Positions 24,884 through 38,115 of a DNA stretch of 64,000 nucleotides are shown one piece after another; the first letter of the stretch is position 1, and the number at the start of each line of letters is the position of its first letter. The stretch spans positions 30,293,645 through 30,357,644 of the forward strand of contig OV121088.1 in NCBI GenBank assembly GCA_921293015.1. Reading direction: 5' to 3'. The position numbers and the translations under genes are program-made. Under the pieces are notes generated by a model. It saw only the letters and a program-made list of their open reading frames with translations. It searched no databases and was not told where the DNA came from. This DNA comes from Phorcus lineatus. Lineage: Eukaryota; Mollusca; Gastropoda; Trochida; Trochidae.

Positions 24884-25234
24884 CTGGAATATGATAGATT
24901 TACGTATTACATATGGGTGCTTTTTCATATAATGATTAAGAACAATTCAAAAGTACATACTCAAATGACTAAATTTGATAGGCTTTAAGAATAAAATTCA
25001 AGCTTTCACAAAAAAATAGAAATTATGTACCAACATCATTACATCACAATCTTGAAAAACACAGATTTTACAGCATAGCAATTTATGAAGGGCGCACTTT
25101 TATAACATTGTAACTTTCCTTGATTAATATCCAAAATGACGCTTGTGTTATCTGTAACTTTAAAATAGCTGAAATAAAATCAGGAAGAAAAATAAGGAAG
25201 AGAGAGAATGACTTGAGACGATGTTTTAACTTAC

Positions 25235-25350
25235 CTCTCAGTCTTTAGATACACGATCCGATATTCAAGTTTCTTCTGTGATGTGTTTAGGCACTATGGT
25301 AGCTGACGATCAACTCAATATATCTCGATCCTTCTGCCTCGCGTCAATTG
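25235..25350 (-). other. Ig gene exon 1: 5' untranslated
   Basis: Placed between the inferred start site (about 25350) and a strong donor, GAGAG|GTAAGT, at 25235/25234. Intron 1 is 351 bp and ends at the acceptor before exon 2. No ATG in frame with the coding sequence occurs here. The 5' end is estimated from the TATA position. Confidence 0.6.
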
Positions 25351-25374
25351 ATCTTTACTACGAGTGGTCGCGGA

Positions 25375-25380
25375 TTTATA
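25375..25380 (-). promoter_or_regulatory. TATA box of the Ig gene
   Basis: CTATAAATC reads on the minus strand about 30 bases before the inferred start site, in a locally GC-richer promoter (GCCTATAAATCCGCGACC). The spacing to the exon 1 donor and the strand agree with the gene. Confidence 0.65.
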
Positions 25381-28002
25381 GGCGATATCTTAGCCACGCC
25401 TACACACAGAAGTATGAATGAAATACACAATTCTAACCAATGGGATCGCCTGTGACGCGCCACACACGCTAGTCAGAATTGCAAAGCCACGACACATGAG
25501 CACGCGTTTTCTCTTTGCTTAAGAAAGATTTTTCTTGAATTAGTACTTAACGAAAAAGCCTATTTGAGTAAACAGATGAATTAAATGACATTGTTTTCAA
25601 ACTCCACGATAATTTCACAATGATTGCTTACATATTTTGACTTTTGCTTATTAACTTTCTATTAAAAGCAACCGCCCACATGTAATTATTGAATCCACCC
25701 AAAGGGAAAACCTACGATTTGTGCTGCCCAGAAAAGCGTTCAATTTGTTTATGTCTAGTTAACCATCATCGATTCCTATTTATCAGGAATAAGGTATGAA
25801 TGTTCTGGTAATAGCAAACGGTCATTAATCACACAATTTGGTCCCTTTTTAAATAGAACAGGAAATGAAGATCTAATGGAATGATTGCCTCGGCAGTTTG
25901 GGTGACTGTACGTTATCGATCGGCTTCTGTTCAGCGCACACATATACGAGATCGTGATAGTTGCATCAGCGTCATGAGTATAAATGTGGACTAGTGTAAG
26001 GGTTGGCAAAAATCAACCATCACCTACTAATCCTCATTATTAATTTGTATATTTCTTATTAAGTACATGCCCTTTTATACCATTAATATATCGTTTGTTA
26101 ACTTAATAGATCTATAGCTGTAGCCATTGAAATATACAAGAGGTGCTAACCAGAGAGGTTTCATGCTTCAGTAGTATCGATTCGGTGCATTTGATGTAAA
26201 ATATCTTACTGAAGATATATGTTATTCATCTATAAACGACTTATTTCTCGTGGAAATAAATCTATCGAATAGAATAGTTTATATTTTCTTCAAATTAATG
26301 ACTAAATTAATAGTTGTTGTAAAAAGATTTTATCATAAATTGAAGTCACTTTCACTAAGAGAAATATATCATACTTTTCAAAATTCAGTACTGCTAAATT
26401 AACTGGCATACTACGTTTAAGATGAAATATATTCAAAATAACAACATGTTGTATATTACAACATAGCGCTAAAAGGTATGTCGTTAAGCACGAGGTAAAA
26501 TAATGTCATGCTTTTGGTCATGGCCACGAGTACATACCAGTTTCATTAAGACATTACGACATGACATACACACGAGGCAAAAGGCCGCTTGATAGGCCTA
26601 AAGACGAATGTTTCAGACGATGGGCGAGGTGTGTCTGTAACTGTCTAAAAGCTGACATGGTTGACTGCCGCTACTTCAAAAGTTTACCGATGAAAGGTAT
26701 AGGTGGTCAGAGAATAAAATGGGTATCATTTTGGGGGATGGGCAGGTTTTGTGATCGTTAACGGGTGGATGGAATTATTTTTCCAGGGTACAGTTATGAG
26801 AAAAGCTCCTTAACTGTCTCTTATCGTACCGATACATGTAATGATAGGGGATGGTCCTTGAAAGTAAAGATATTAAGTCGTAAAGACATAATTGAGTTAA
26901 GGCAATCATGTTATTTCCTTTATTAAAAGACAATCATATACAAGGTCGTTTGTTGTGATTGGGTAATCATGGTTTGACATCAGGATATAAGGTAAATGCG
27001 TTTCACAGGTATATGATGATGAAATCAGCATTAGCAGGTGAGGATTTTATTCAGTGAATAGATATTACAATAAATTAGGTAAAACAAAATGCAAAGCAAA
27101 TTCAAATGAATATAAAAAGGCATGGTGTAGACAGTTCTTACTTAGACTTCGCAGGTGACGTTCATTACTTTAAATCATGTTGATCTATTTGTTTGACATA
27201 ATATGTTTACAACAAGATGTAACTTTTGACTGAAATTGCTCATCTACGCGCGTAAACAGGGAATTGTAATTTTATCTCAGAAGCGTGTAAATGTACATAT
27301 GTACCTTAGATCCCTAACTAAAATGATATGTTTGTAAACTTCAGGTGAGGTTTTTGAAACCTTCAAACCTTCATACCTTATGGCAATTCGTTAGAATTTC
27401 GAAAACTCGATGTATGTACCGATTGAATCGTAATTTCATTTTATCCAGACCAAATTATATTCTAAAGCATGGCAATGTAAGCAAAAGGTATACTTAATCA
27501 GAAAGTAATAAATGTTTTGTAGTAGAAATAAAATTATTGAACAGTAACTTTTGTTGAACTGATTGGGCATCAACGATTTTCATCAACTGTAATAGATTAC
27601 TGAGTTAACAGGCGAACTAATAAAACTTTCAAATAAATGAGAAATCATGTCGAATGTATTCACTATTAAGAGACTCAATGTAAGTCTCTATTCAAACCAT
27701 GTTTTGATATATCTCTTACAGGTAGGGCATGTTGAATGCTATCTGACTACCCAGAAGTGTCTTATCGGGGTTTGTTTATATACAAAGACCCGACCTTGCC
27801 CCACTTCCTGTGTCGTCTCACACCAGGAATAATTAACCGACAATACATAAACTTGAGGTGTTCTCCCATCATCACCCGTAATACTGTCACGTGAATAAGT
27901 TAAACCTGACAAAAAAGTTCTTGTGTATGTCAATTTTATACACTTTATTGAAGTCTTATGGTCATGTTACTTGAAAACTCAGTCACAGTTTAGCAACATC
28001 GA
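25381..28002. other. Upstream and intergenic sequence, no gene recognised
   Basis: The first few hundred bases upstream of the TATA box are probably promoter. Short frames at 25776-26009, 26561-26761 and 27647-27832 show no family resemblance. Nothing else is supported. Confidence 0.4.
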
Positions 28003-28116
28003 GTTAGGATAGTCCGTGGATGGGTTGCAGGACGAACAATTGGAACTGTCTAATGACTTAGGTTCAGCCATGTTGAATTCGAATAGTTCCTGGATGGGTG
28101 ACCGGATGGTCACCAG
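28003..28116 (+). repeat. Two related blocks resembling the 5S rRNA 3' promoter region
   Basis: TAGTCCGTGGATGGGTTGCA (near 28010) and TAGTTCCTGGATGGGTGACC (near 28084) are related to each other. The second resembles the internal box C region of 5S rRNA (TAGTACYTGGATGGGTGACC). The rest of 5S is absent. A decayed 5S-derived SINE (SINE3-like) or a chance match within a local duplication are both possible. Confidence 0.35.
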
Positions 28117-29056
28117 TCAAATAAAGAAAACTAGTGAAGAAAAATCATAAGTTATATAATAAGAGGAAACGTTATAATAACGAGGTGTTAGGACATGCAG
28201 AAATAAAAATTGACCTGACTTTATCTCAACTGAAAGGTAACAGTTTAAGAAGAACATCATTAAACAATACCTAAAATATTATAAGTAAAATTACTTGCCT
28301 GAAAAACAATGTAATATTAAATATTGAAACCTGAGGTTTTACAAAACCTGATTTGCCATAGACTGGTAACCTACGTATTGTATGTTGTACAAGTGATTAA
28401 TTTGAAAAATCAATATTTTCCAGGAGAGATGAAATGTTAGTCAAGAATGTTTTCGGCGTCAGTGACTTAATGTAGACTAATACGGCGTCAATAATGTATA
28501 AAGAACTTAAAAAGTACCTCACCAACATCTCAAACAACTAAATTAGCATTCAAAGCTATATTTAGTGATGTATTTGGCAACTCAGTAGGATATTTGACCC
28601 AAATTTATTCAAATTAAATCAAGGTAAAAAGAGGTCTTTTAATTCACATGTTAATAATGTTCAGTTATTTGCTGTCTTTGAGAATCATTCCCTGAGGATT
28701 ATTCAACAAGTTATCTTTTTCATAGTCTTTAATTTGCTTTTAACTTCTATTTCAATCAACTTCTTTTTGCTAAACAAATTTTTGAACATTTGATTTCTTT
28801 GACTTATTAAAACTGTCAACATGCTTTAAACAGTCTACTGTTACCATGGTAATAGTAATGTGTTTTTCATACACGAAAAAACCCACTATCTTATTAGATA
28901 TATATTTATATACATCACTAAACTTCATTAGTACTCCTTTTCGTAAGTTTTGAATCAAATATTGCTAACAACTCTTTTAAAAATCATATTGATTATTTAT
29001 ATCTATTACTCTTTTTTTGATTGACATCTTTAAGAAGTCACTGCTCAGACTTGCCA
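28117..29056. other. No feature seen
   Basis: Very AT-rich intergenic sequence. Confidence 0.4.
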
Positions 29057-29065
29057 TTAACAATT

Positions 29066-29599
29066 CAATCTAGTTAAAACTAGATGTATTGATCCGTCAA
29101 TACATCTAGAGAAATACAGGCCTATTCCGTGTCGAGCAGGCGCGAACATCAGCCAATCAAAAGAGAGCTGGTCCAGCTCTTCGAATCGCGGGTCAATGCG
29201 ATTGTTTCGCCGTTCTTAAGCACCTCGATTACAAAATCCGAATGTTACCGATGTTTCGTAATGAAAATATGATGACTGCATAAATTCTGTGCAGATAATA
29301 TTGACGGGATATTTTTGGGTTGTTTATTTGGTCATTTGTGCAAAAGTAAATCAACAAATTAGTTTAAACAATGACAAAATAAGTTTTTAAAGATAAATAT
29401 AGACAAACGTAGGGTAAACGTCAGCATGTGACATTGACCGAGATGCTAAGGAAACCCGTCTTTGATTGGTTGGAAGCTGTCTTCCTGCCTTCATTTAATT
29501 GGTCGGTTCAAAACTAGTCAAAGGTCAGCTGAACATGACCTCAATCAGTAATTCTCTAGATGTATTGACGAATCAATACATCTAGTTTTAACTAGATTG
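29066..29599. mobile_element. 534-bp MITE with ~47-bp inverted repeats and 9-bp target duplication
   Basis: Termini CAATCTAGTTAAAACTAG... and ...CTAGTTTTAACTAGATTG form almost perfect inverted repeats of about 47 bp. They include TGTATTGAYNNGTCAATACA-like palindromes inside each arm. The flanking 9-mers TTAACAATT at 29057-29065 and 29600-29608 are identical, so the boundaries are exact. A 9-bp duplication fits Mutator-like elements. No transposase is encoded; an autonomous partner must have acted in trans. Confidence 0.9.
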
Positions 29600-29608
29600 T
29601 TAACAATT

Positions 29609-32309
29609 CGATCGGAGAGGTAAACAATTCACAACGTCCTATATTGTAGAACGTAATTTGCCATGTAATTACGGTGAAAAGTATATGGAATAAATATGAG
29701 ACAGAATAAACATCTTTTGAATTGTTGATCTAGTTAAAAGTTTCTATAATTTAAAAACGAAAAAAAAAGTGTGAACAATTTCAATCTTCAGCGAACTGGA
29801 AATACGACGGTGAAAAACTTTTGGGATGCAGTCATATACTTATGTACTTCATTACGTTAGACTTCGTGTGAATTAAATAATAAGTCTAATTTTAATTATT
29901 TACAAACACTTTCCTGAAACAAATACATGAAAATTTCTACTTTTACATGTATATAGTTACCATTCCATGCTTGAGACTAAATTTTTTTAGGTCCTTATTA
30001 AGAACTTCTAAAAGACACCAAATGTCTGTAAGAATCCAATGCCTCAATGTAAATTAACCTTTAAACATGTACTTCGTGGCTGTATTGTTGGTCGAAAAAG
30101 TTTCAATTTTAAAATATGCCAATGCACTTCGCACAAGGAGTGCTAAAAGCAAGAACAAGTGGCGTTTCTTCATTACTGCCGATGACGTACTAGCCATTAA
30201 AATTCACTTCATGACCCTATTATATACGACTTTACTCTCGCTGTCACCGACCTAGGGGGCTTTACCCTCCCAGTAAGTATCTCCCCTACGTCGTTCGTAC
30301 GCACATCATCATATTTCTATGTCATTCTAAAAGATATAATCTTTCTAAGAACCACCGCGTTAGCAGAAAGTATTCTGAAACGCAATTCCCTTTTTTCTGG
30401 AATGCAAGTCCCGGGGAGTGGGATAGGCAGGCTATGGGGAGGGGACGGGACGGGTTAATGGGGGAGCGCGTGTCTATTGTTTCTAAGACAATAAAGGCTG
30501 GGCTACCTGCGAGAGTCAGGTGCGAACATGACTTGGTTAGCTTAACGATACACTGATACAAGGATACCGAAGCACTGAATGACACTGAAACAAGCTGCTC
30601 TGTCCCGTTTGAACGAATGTTGCATAAACCATTTGAGCCTTCATAACCCTTTGGTTATATTTTCACCCACAAATTTCTTGTTTCACTGGATATTTGTGAT
30701 GAATTTTTATCACAAAAAGTTTTTAATAAATTTACTTGTTTAACAATATTGAATATTTTGTTATCAGTTAAGTATTTTGATCGCATATATGCCCATCGAC
30801 ATTGATAAATAGCTTGATATTGATGTCTCATTTATCTTTTAGAACGAAATGGTTCTTAAATAAATCTTGTGTCTCTTTTGAGAAACTATAAGACAAATTG
30901 ACCATCTTAGTTTGCTTAATTTCTATTGTCTTAATTTATTATATCAATTAAGATATTTGCTTTTCAATATTGTTTTATTCCTAGAAATCATTTTCTCTAT
31001 GGACACTAATTGTTGGTTACTCCAAGGAAAAATTATGACACGACGTATGCCATTTGAAATGAAATATTCAATGTTAATTCAAAAGGTTATATAGTAAAAC
31101 TTGAATATCCTTTAATTGATTTAGATTACTTGTATCCTAATCACTGAAATATGATTTTTTTTTTCAAAAGTAACAAGAAATATTCTGTTTACATGAACAA
31201 AATTTTAGAAAAAATCGTTCAAATACTTCTCAGATATTATTGAATGTTACATAGGGCAATGGAATCTATTTTATCTTTCGAATTTATTAATATCTTTGTG
31301 TTGATATAGATAATATTCCTTCTCAAAATGAACTTAAAGAAGAGTTTTAAAACTTAAATCGATGCAGAAAGAATCAAGGAGACTTGGAAAACAAACTTCG
31401 TAACTCCTGCCAAGAACTTCACAGTATACCATTGCAGAGAATGCACTTATACCGAAAGAGGAGGGTATCCGACTTTGTTGTTTCGAAACAGGAACATCAA
31501 CTTTGCTACCTGATAAGCTTTGGGGACCGTTGAGCATTTAGCAAATGAGAGTAATTAGTGGTAAAAATTGATCCTGATGACATTGGGAAATCGTATTAAC
31601 CTGAGAACACTCAGTGAATACCCTTAGCTGCATTGATACCGATCCAGTAGGTATATCAGGTAACGGTCCAATCAATCGCCCACTAAACAATTAGCTTTCT
31701 CCTTAACTCTAATAAAAGGTATGTTAACGTTGAAAGGAATCAAATGACAATATTCATTAAGACCTCTGTTTTGAATACAGTCTCTCACGAAAGTTAAAAA
31801 ATCATATCTCATCGTATATTGCAGAGCCGATTTGAAATTTTTTGCTTGGTACCATTGTTTATGGTAATAAAACATAGAAAATGGTATATAGACATAACAA
31901 TACCTATTACTAGTATATCATATTAATTGTAATAGGAGAAATAATAATGATTGATGATCAGAATACACGCAAGCGTTATGTAAGACTTAAACATACTCTT
32001 CACCTAACGTTGGAACTTAAAGCATTTATATTTAAATTGGAATACAGCAAAACGGAACATCAAGATTCATAAAACCACTTCATTGGCTGTAAGGCCCGTT
32101 TGTGCTTCATCGATGACATAATCAAATATTTTGTTTACTAAAATTTCATGTCTTAGATATAATGTCTGTGTTCGTCGGTATTAAATAATGCTTTTGATAC
32201 AGAGCCAGACGTGCAATTATGTGTTTGTCAAGCAGAAGAAGACATGTTTGTCTGTTTGTAAATCAATATCATTGATACCGCTTAGATAGGACCGTTTCTC
32301 CTCAGCTCC
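29609..32309. other. No recognised gene
   Basis: AT-rich. A GC-richer patch at 30180-30600 contains a minus-strand frame of 87 codons (30322-30585) without a recognisable domain. I cannot assign it. Confidence 0.4.
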
Positions 32310-32741
32310 TTCATAAATTCCTATACCAACCACTGTCCTAATATGAGCGTTTCTCGGTTTAGGAATACGAAGAAGCCTGACTCGATGCACAAAACTTAGT
32401 TGTGGACTCAGCAACGCCGTTTCAAAAGTTATCATTCGAAATACCTTAGTTATAACCATATAATTCGGAAAATTAAGTGCTTTCGAATGTGAACTTTGCA
32501 GTTTGAGTTTTCTTTACAGAACACAGTACCCAAATTTCGCGACTGCATTTTCGTTGGCCTTGGTGGCAAAAGATATGTAAACCATGCATGCGGTATCTTA
32601 ATCTATTGCCTGAATTATTGAAAGATATTCTATGTTGCAATGTTTTACCGCTAGGGGAAACCTGCAGAAAGCCCGAGAAGAGATCGTATTACAACAGAAG
32701 TTAGTTTTAGCGTTCATGACGGAGCTACTTCTGTGGGGAGA
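32310..32741. repeat. Dispersed repeat family B, copy 2
   Basis: It shares TGTCCTAATATGAGCG, GAAGAAGCCTGA and CATTCGAAA with copy 3 (57331-57708). It shares ACGCCGTTTCAAAA and TGACGGAGCTACTTCTGT with copy 1 (12036-12425). On the minus strand copies 2 and 3 both read PRNAHIRT in an open frame, so the family may derive from coding sequence. Confidence 0.65.
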
Positions 32742-35700
32742 GAATATTTTTTGTCTGCTTTTTGTGTTTTCGCGGATGTTGTGTTTCAACATGATTGTAG
32801 GATTAACTATGTCATTTTTGCACCTTACCATCTGTATAGTGCAATTATTCATTAGATATGCAGCTTTAAAGCATTTAACATTGAAATTTTAATCCATAAA
32901 CTAAAAAAACAATCAGAGGTTTGCTAAAGTATCAAATTGATTGACGGCTCTCTACCCTCGTCGCTTATTGGCCTGAGAATATAGGTCATCTGACACGACC
33001 CCTATAAACAGTATTCAGATCATGGGCTTTTTTAGTATCTAATACAATGTCAAATTCTTCTTTTGTTTAGTTTAAGTTGAAAGCCTTTGCAAACATATGT
33101 AATTTAATTCGTACATTACAAACGAGTGTTAATAAATGTAAAAGGATTTTTTTTATTTCAACCCTTTTAAACCATAAGTTTAGGGAATCTATTCTAGAGT
33201 TTGCTTAATGAAATATCTAAGTGAAACACCATATTGATATATGTACGTCAATTGCTAACTGTAACATACATAAAACAAGTCAACAGCGTTGAATTCTTAT
33301 GTATGCATCAATAGAAACATCACCCATTTCTATAAATTCAACATCCAGTTATTCAACAACCACCTTTTTAAAAAAAAACCCATTAGAATAGGACATGAAA
33401 AAATTATATTATATTATGTTATATTATTGTATTATCATTGTGTTTTATAGCTATTGATGGAATAGAATTAACACCAGATGAATATGATCATAATTGACAC
33501 TGCTATTGACGTCAAATCTATCAATGATCTGATTGTCTGGATTTCACTTTATTCCTTTTGCACCTCAACTACACTTTGCAATGTATTTAGCCGATCAATG
33601 ACCCATTATGTCTATTTCCCCACATGGTTTTGCTCTTTATTATGAAATACAATATTTACTAACAGCGAATGGAACACATTAAGTGGTGTAATTAAGTGAT
33701 ATAGAACGACATTAATAAGCTCAGTGTTACAAGTTAGATCGATCAACAATACCTTGTCACGATATATCTCACTTATTGTCCTTTGTATGATTTGATTACA
33801 ATACCCTGAGAGAGGTAAATGTGGCAAATGTGGTTAGAGTTTGATGGCATGCCATTGGTTGGAATTATAAGACTTGATTTCGATGAATATGTGCCAGTGA
33901 ACCAATGAACTTGAACAATCACCTTATCATTATTATGGCGGTATGTGTTTGATGAATGGCCCTTGAAAGGTTGAAATGTGTGTCCCTTTTTAAGTATGAA
34001 TTTGAAAGCATCTTCCTTTACCCTGTTTGTTCATAAAGTGATCCTCGAAATATATTTGATGGTAATCATATGGAAATCATATTGCCAAAACAAGGAAAAA
34101 GATAAAATCTTGAGATACACTAGCTAAGACTTAAAATTCAATAATTCAATAAAGATTAAAGCACTTGATTATAAGTTGACATAATCAGTTTTGCATCTTA
34201 CCAATCCAAAATCAGTAGGGCCCAAAACGTTGCTTTTCCTGAAATGTTTTCCAGCCATGTCAGTCTTACAACAGAGAAAATGTTTTGTGGAACCCCTTAA
34301 ACTGTCTCCGGCTTCAAAAGCACACTGACAGCTACTGTAGTCGCGATATGGAATAGTAACGTATGTTTATCAATTGGAAGATGCAGTTACCCTAAAAAAG
34401 GTTTTAGAAAGCACTTGTTCAAGTGTTCAATGGACGTAAAACCTTGAGATGTTAACAATCACTGTAAACTTGAATACGGGTTACAAATCCGACGTTGCCT
34501 CCGCATTTGTTACATTCATTATAAGAAAATGCGTTTGTCGATATAGGTGCAATGAGAAATCTTGGGTCTTCTTGTGTGATAGTGCATACGGACTTGCAGA
34601 CCAATAGAATATGTCAGCTATAAAGTCACTAAGAGAAAGCGTTAACGTTGAACATTGGCAAAGAACCACTTTTAACATATTTTTGAAAATTCAAAACCCT
34701 ACCAGTATGAAATTGCACGAGCAATGAGGATTTTTCTAACGAGGTATCCTTGTCCATGTTTTTTCCCACTTTAAAAAAACATTGAAGTTTTAGTAGTCTT
34801 TGTAGTGGTTTGTCATTGAGGTCATTACAATCATCGATTATCAGCAGTTACTTTCCCTTTGTATTGAACAGAAGGGCGGTCAAGTGATTTCACTGTTTTT
34901 AACATGTTCTGCAACATGTGTAGATAGTCATTCAGTTCAAGCTAAGAATTTTCAAAAAGTTTCGGAGGTCAGGAGAATTAGTGTTTCTAAATCAAGACTA
35001 CAAAACTTTTTCTTGAAAATGTTAGCAAATGACTGGTTACAAAAATCATGTCTTTCATGTTGGTTTCTCTTATCCCTATAAACGTTAAAATAAGGAAAAA
35101 ATTCCAAACTGTATGAACCTGAGGTTTGGAATCATACACATTGGTGATAACTTTGGATGCAGCAAATGCTATTCGAACCAAATGAAAATGAAAATATATG
35201 AGAACTAAATTTTTTGGAAATTCCCCGTCAAAATGGTGACGCCCTGCCCCACTTAATCCCGCCCCCTCTATCCCTTTTCGAAATTGCTGAATCAGTCACT
35301 TCCAGTGAAGCCTGTTGGTTTCGGTAATACTCAAATGATGATATGAAAGTTATTCCTCTGAGAGGCTTAAATATGTAATATGACATAATACCATATGCTT
35401 TGAATCGATACCATTACTGTCTTATCATAGTTAGAATTTCAAGAAATTGGTCAATATAAACGTATCTTTAATGAACTGTAACGTAATTAAGGATTTTGTA
35501 AATATTATATTTCTAATGTCCCAGAGAAATAAAAACAATCATAGATATCAAGCGATGAAATAGCCAAAAAAATGGAAAACTTGAATAAAATTGGCGTGTT
35601 TCTTTTTCGAAAACTGAGAGGATACATTGTAAGGCACATTGTTACGTATTTGAGGGAAGAGAGGAAACGGGTAACGTCATGGGGCGTTTAACATTCAACT

Positions 35701-36613
35701 AAATATAGTAGTAACATACTTATCTAGATTTTAAAAGACACATTTATTGCGTAACATGATGTAACAAAAACATATGCTCCATTGATCAAATGTAATTTCA
35801 AATAGTTTCTAGTTTATTATATATGTGATATTATTTCTAGTGGTTGATCTATTAATGTAAAAAGACAATTTATGATTTTATATTAACATTAATGTTTAAG
35901 AAAAACATTAACATATTACAACAGATTCCCTCATTGGCATTAGTTTCTGACACTGAATTGAACAACATGACTATTCTGAGAATGGCTGCATGCTTGAGGC
36001 TCGTTAGAAGAGAAATCGTTCAGTCTGTCACGTTTACGGTCTTCTCCGGCAATCAGCGTTGGTCAAAAGGTAAAGTGATCGTCCCGAAATAGAGGGATAT
36101 CTACGTCGCACTGACTAAAAGGACAGCTAATCACAATGAAGCGTGAGGTTTATCTTCACAATCTTTGACGCTGCCTTGTCGATTTGTATTCCTTCTTCAG
36201 GAACCTCATTAAGCGGTGATAAGACTCTGCGATTCGCAGTCTGATACTGGGACTATTCTGTTCTGTGGTGCCTGATGCCCACAATTACGCCATGATTGCT
36301 TGTTGTGATCAACGTTAAAACGCAATCTTTGCATTTGGAAACGTTTATCCGGGAGCTTCTCAGTGATCTGTAATGCTTACAACTTTTTACTGAAAGACAA
36401 TAGCGTCTGTTGTATACCTTTTATGCTTTTTTAAATCGTGTGGTAATGAATATTAAACGAACGCTTGCGTCGAACAATCACCATTGCATCCAATGAATAA
36501 TTAGAATACGTTTATTTTGGCATTTTATGTCAAGAAGATATCAGTGAAAATATCGTTTGTAGACAATGAAAAAGCTTTTTATTTAGGATTATATAATGAA
36601 CTCGAAATTATGC
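32742..36613. other. No recognised gene
   Basis: AT-rich intergenic DNA with only short, unrecognised frames; a CRE octamer is at 33507. Confidence 0.4.
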
Positions 36614-36620
36614 GTTACAT

Positions 36621-36705
36621 ACCATCTTCCTACGCAAAGCTTAACTATATCGCCAGTCTCGAACTGTTCAAGTTAACTTAGTTAAGCTTTGTGTAGGAAA
36701 ATGGT
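36621..36705. repeat. Hairpin with 26-bp arms
   Basis: ACCATCTTCCTACGCAAAGC (from 36621, continuing TTAACT) pairs with AGTTAAGCTTTGTGTAGGAA (from 36680, continuing AATGGT), with two mismatches, around a loop of about 33 bases. It may be the remnant of a foldback element. Confidence 0.7.
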
Positions 36706-36777
36706 TACATACATGTATGTACCAGTAGTATTTGCATGGCTGCATTGTCATAAGGTTTAAACTATATTCCGATGCAT

Positions 36778-37035
36778 TTAAAGGCACGATAGCAGATTGT
36801 TTGACAATATTTATTTGTTCAAAATTTCACCATCAGGTAATAGTGTCTACAAACATATTTTCATCAGAGGGTATAACATCATATTACTGAATACCACTAT
36901 CCGTACTCGTTGAAAAATGTTTCACAAATCAAGCGAAATCTACGTGAACATCTTTTAATCATTCTAGTCGAAAAATTATTCGCATGGCCCAAGAAATTGA
37001 AGAGACATATAATATAATGTGCTACGGTGCCTTAG
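36778..37035 (-). mobile_element. MITE family C, copy 2
   Basis: Termini TTAAAGGCACGATAGC and GCTACGGTGCCTTAG are inverted and match copy 1 at 15437-15722. The interior block TTTTAATCATTCTAG is shared in reverse orientation. Total length is about 258 bp. Confidence 0.6.
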
Positions 37036-37900
37036 AATAAACTTATTTTGAAAGTTTATTTCGTCATGAAAAGCATTAGGATATTAAGAGAAAACTAGCA
37101 ACAAGGCATTCATGCTTTACTTGTACATTTATGAAATTTCTATCATTTAGATTTGATCTGCTGGATTAGACGAGGTGATCATTTGTGACGAACGTGACCT
37201 CAATATGCATATATAAGGCGAGGCACTGAACTAAAATAACTCAATTTCTGAAAGATTGAAATGTGAATGTGACCACAATAAAACTAACATTTCCGTGTAA
37301 GTGATCAGTTTTGAAATAGTTATTAATACACTTAAAAATATTTTTTTTAAAATATATCGATAAATGATCTTTCATAAATAAATAATAAATCAGAGGGCAA
37401 TTTCATCTGACACAATATTTCTGAAGTAATCAAGGGTAATTAAAATTTTTGCTCTAAGCTCATTTGGGACACTTTTTAGATGATGACTAGTTATTCATAT
37501 GAGAAAAAAAACATCATTTCAAATTATCTATCATAATTAAAAATTTTGTTTATAATAGAAAAAAATTTCTGAAAAACGTTTTGTTAATATTACTGTCGGG
37601 TACGTGCATGCGAAATCAGCTATATACAGAAAATACAAGGATTGCTTTCTCGTTTGTGACATTGGTTTATAATACAAAATTGAATTTATAAGAACGACAC
37701 ATGTAGTTCTTTTCTATTTTTAAAGATGACGACACGGTTCAAGAACCCCGTCAGTCGTTACTCTAATGCCCTACAATATTTTCTGGCCTTGCAGTCGGCT
37801 GAAATATGTGTCCATGAGCCCATATCGCATATTGAAACACTCCCTAACGTATATTAGACTTACAAAACTCTACATACACTTCTTTATTACCGTTAGACTG
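37036..37900. other. No feature seen
   Basis: AT-rich sequence with no gene or repeat I can name. Confidence 0.4.
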
Positions 37901-38115
37901 CTATAAAAACACGCGGACCCAGGCGCGTAATCTGTCACCCCCAGGGAGAACATTCTTGGCGTGACGACCGGGTCTCTGTTGGAACAATGAGTTCAGTTCG
38001 CGAGACTTATCGCGAGATTACGGGGCATCATTCTATAACAGTCCATGACGTCATGCGCCATCAAACAGTTAAATACTTTGACAGATCTAATGGACATTAG
38101 CTAGTTCTGACGTCA
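37901..38115 (+). promoter_or_regulatory. Promoter-like patch without a recognised gene
   Basis: CTATAAAAAC at 37901 is followed by GC-richer DNA with two CGCGAGA motifs (near 38000-38020) and two CRE octamers (38046 and 38108), in otherwise AT-rich surroundings. This looks like a TATA promoter or enhancer reading right. No exon was identified downstream, so a non-coding transcript, a distal regulator or chance are all open. Confidence 0.3.
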
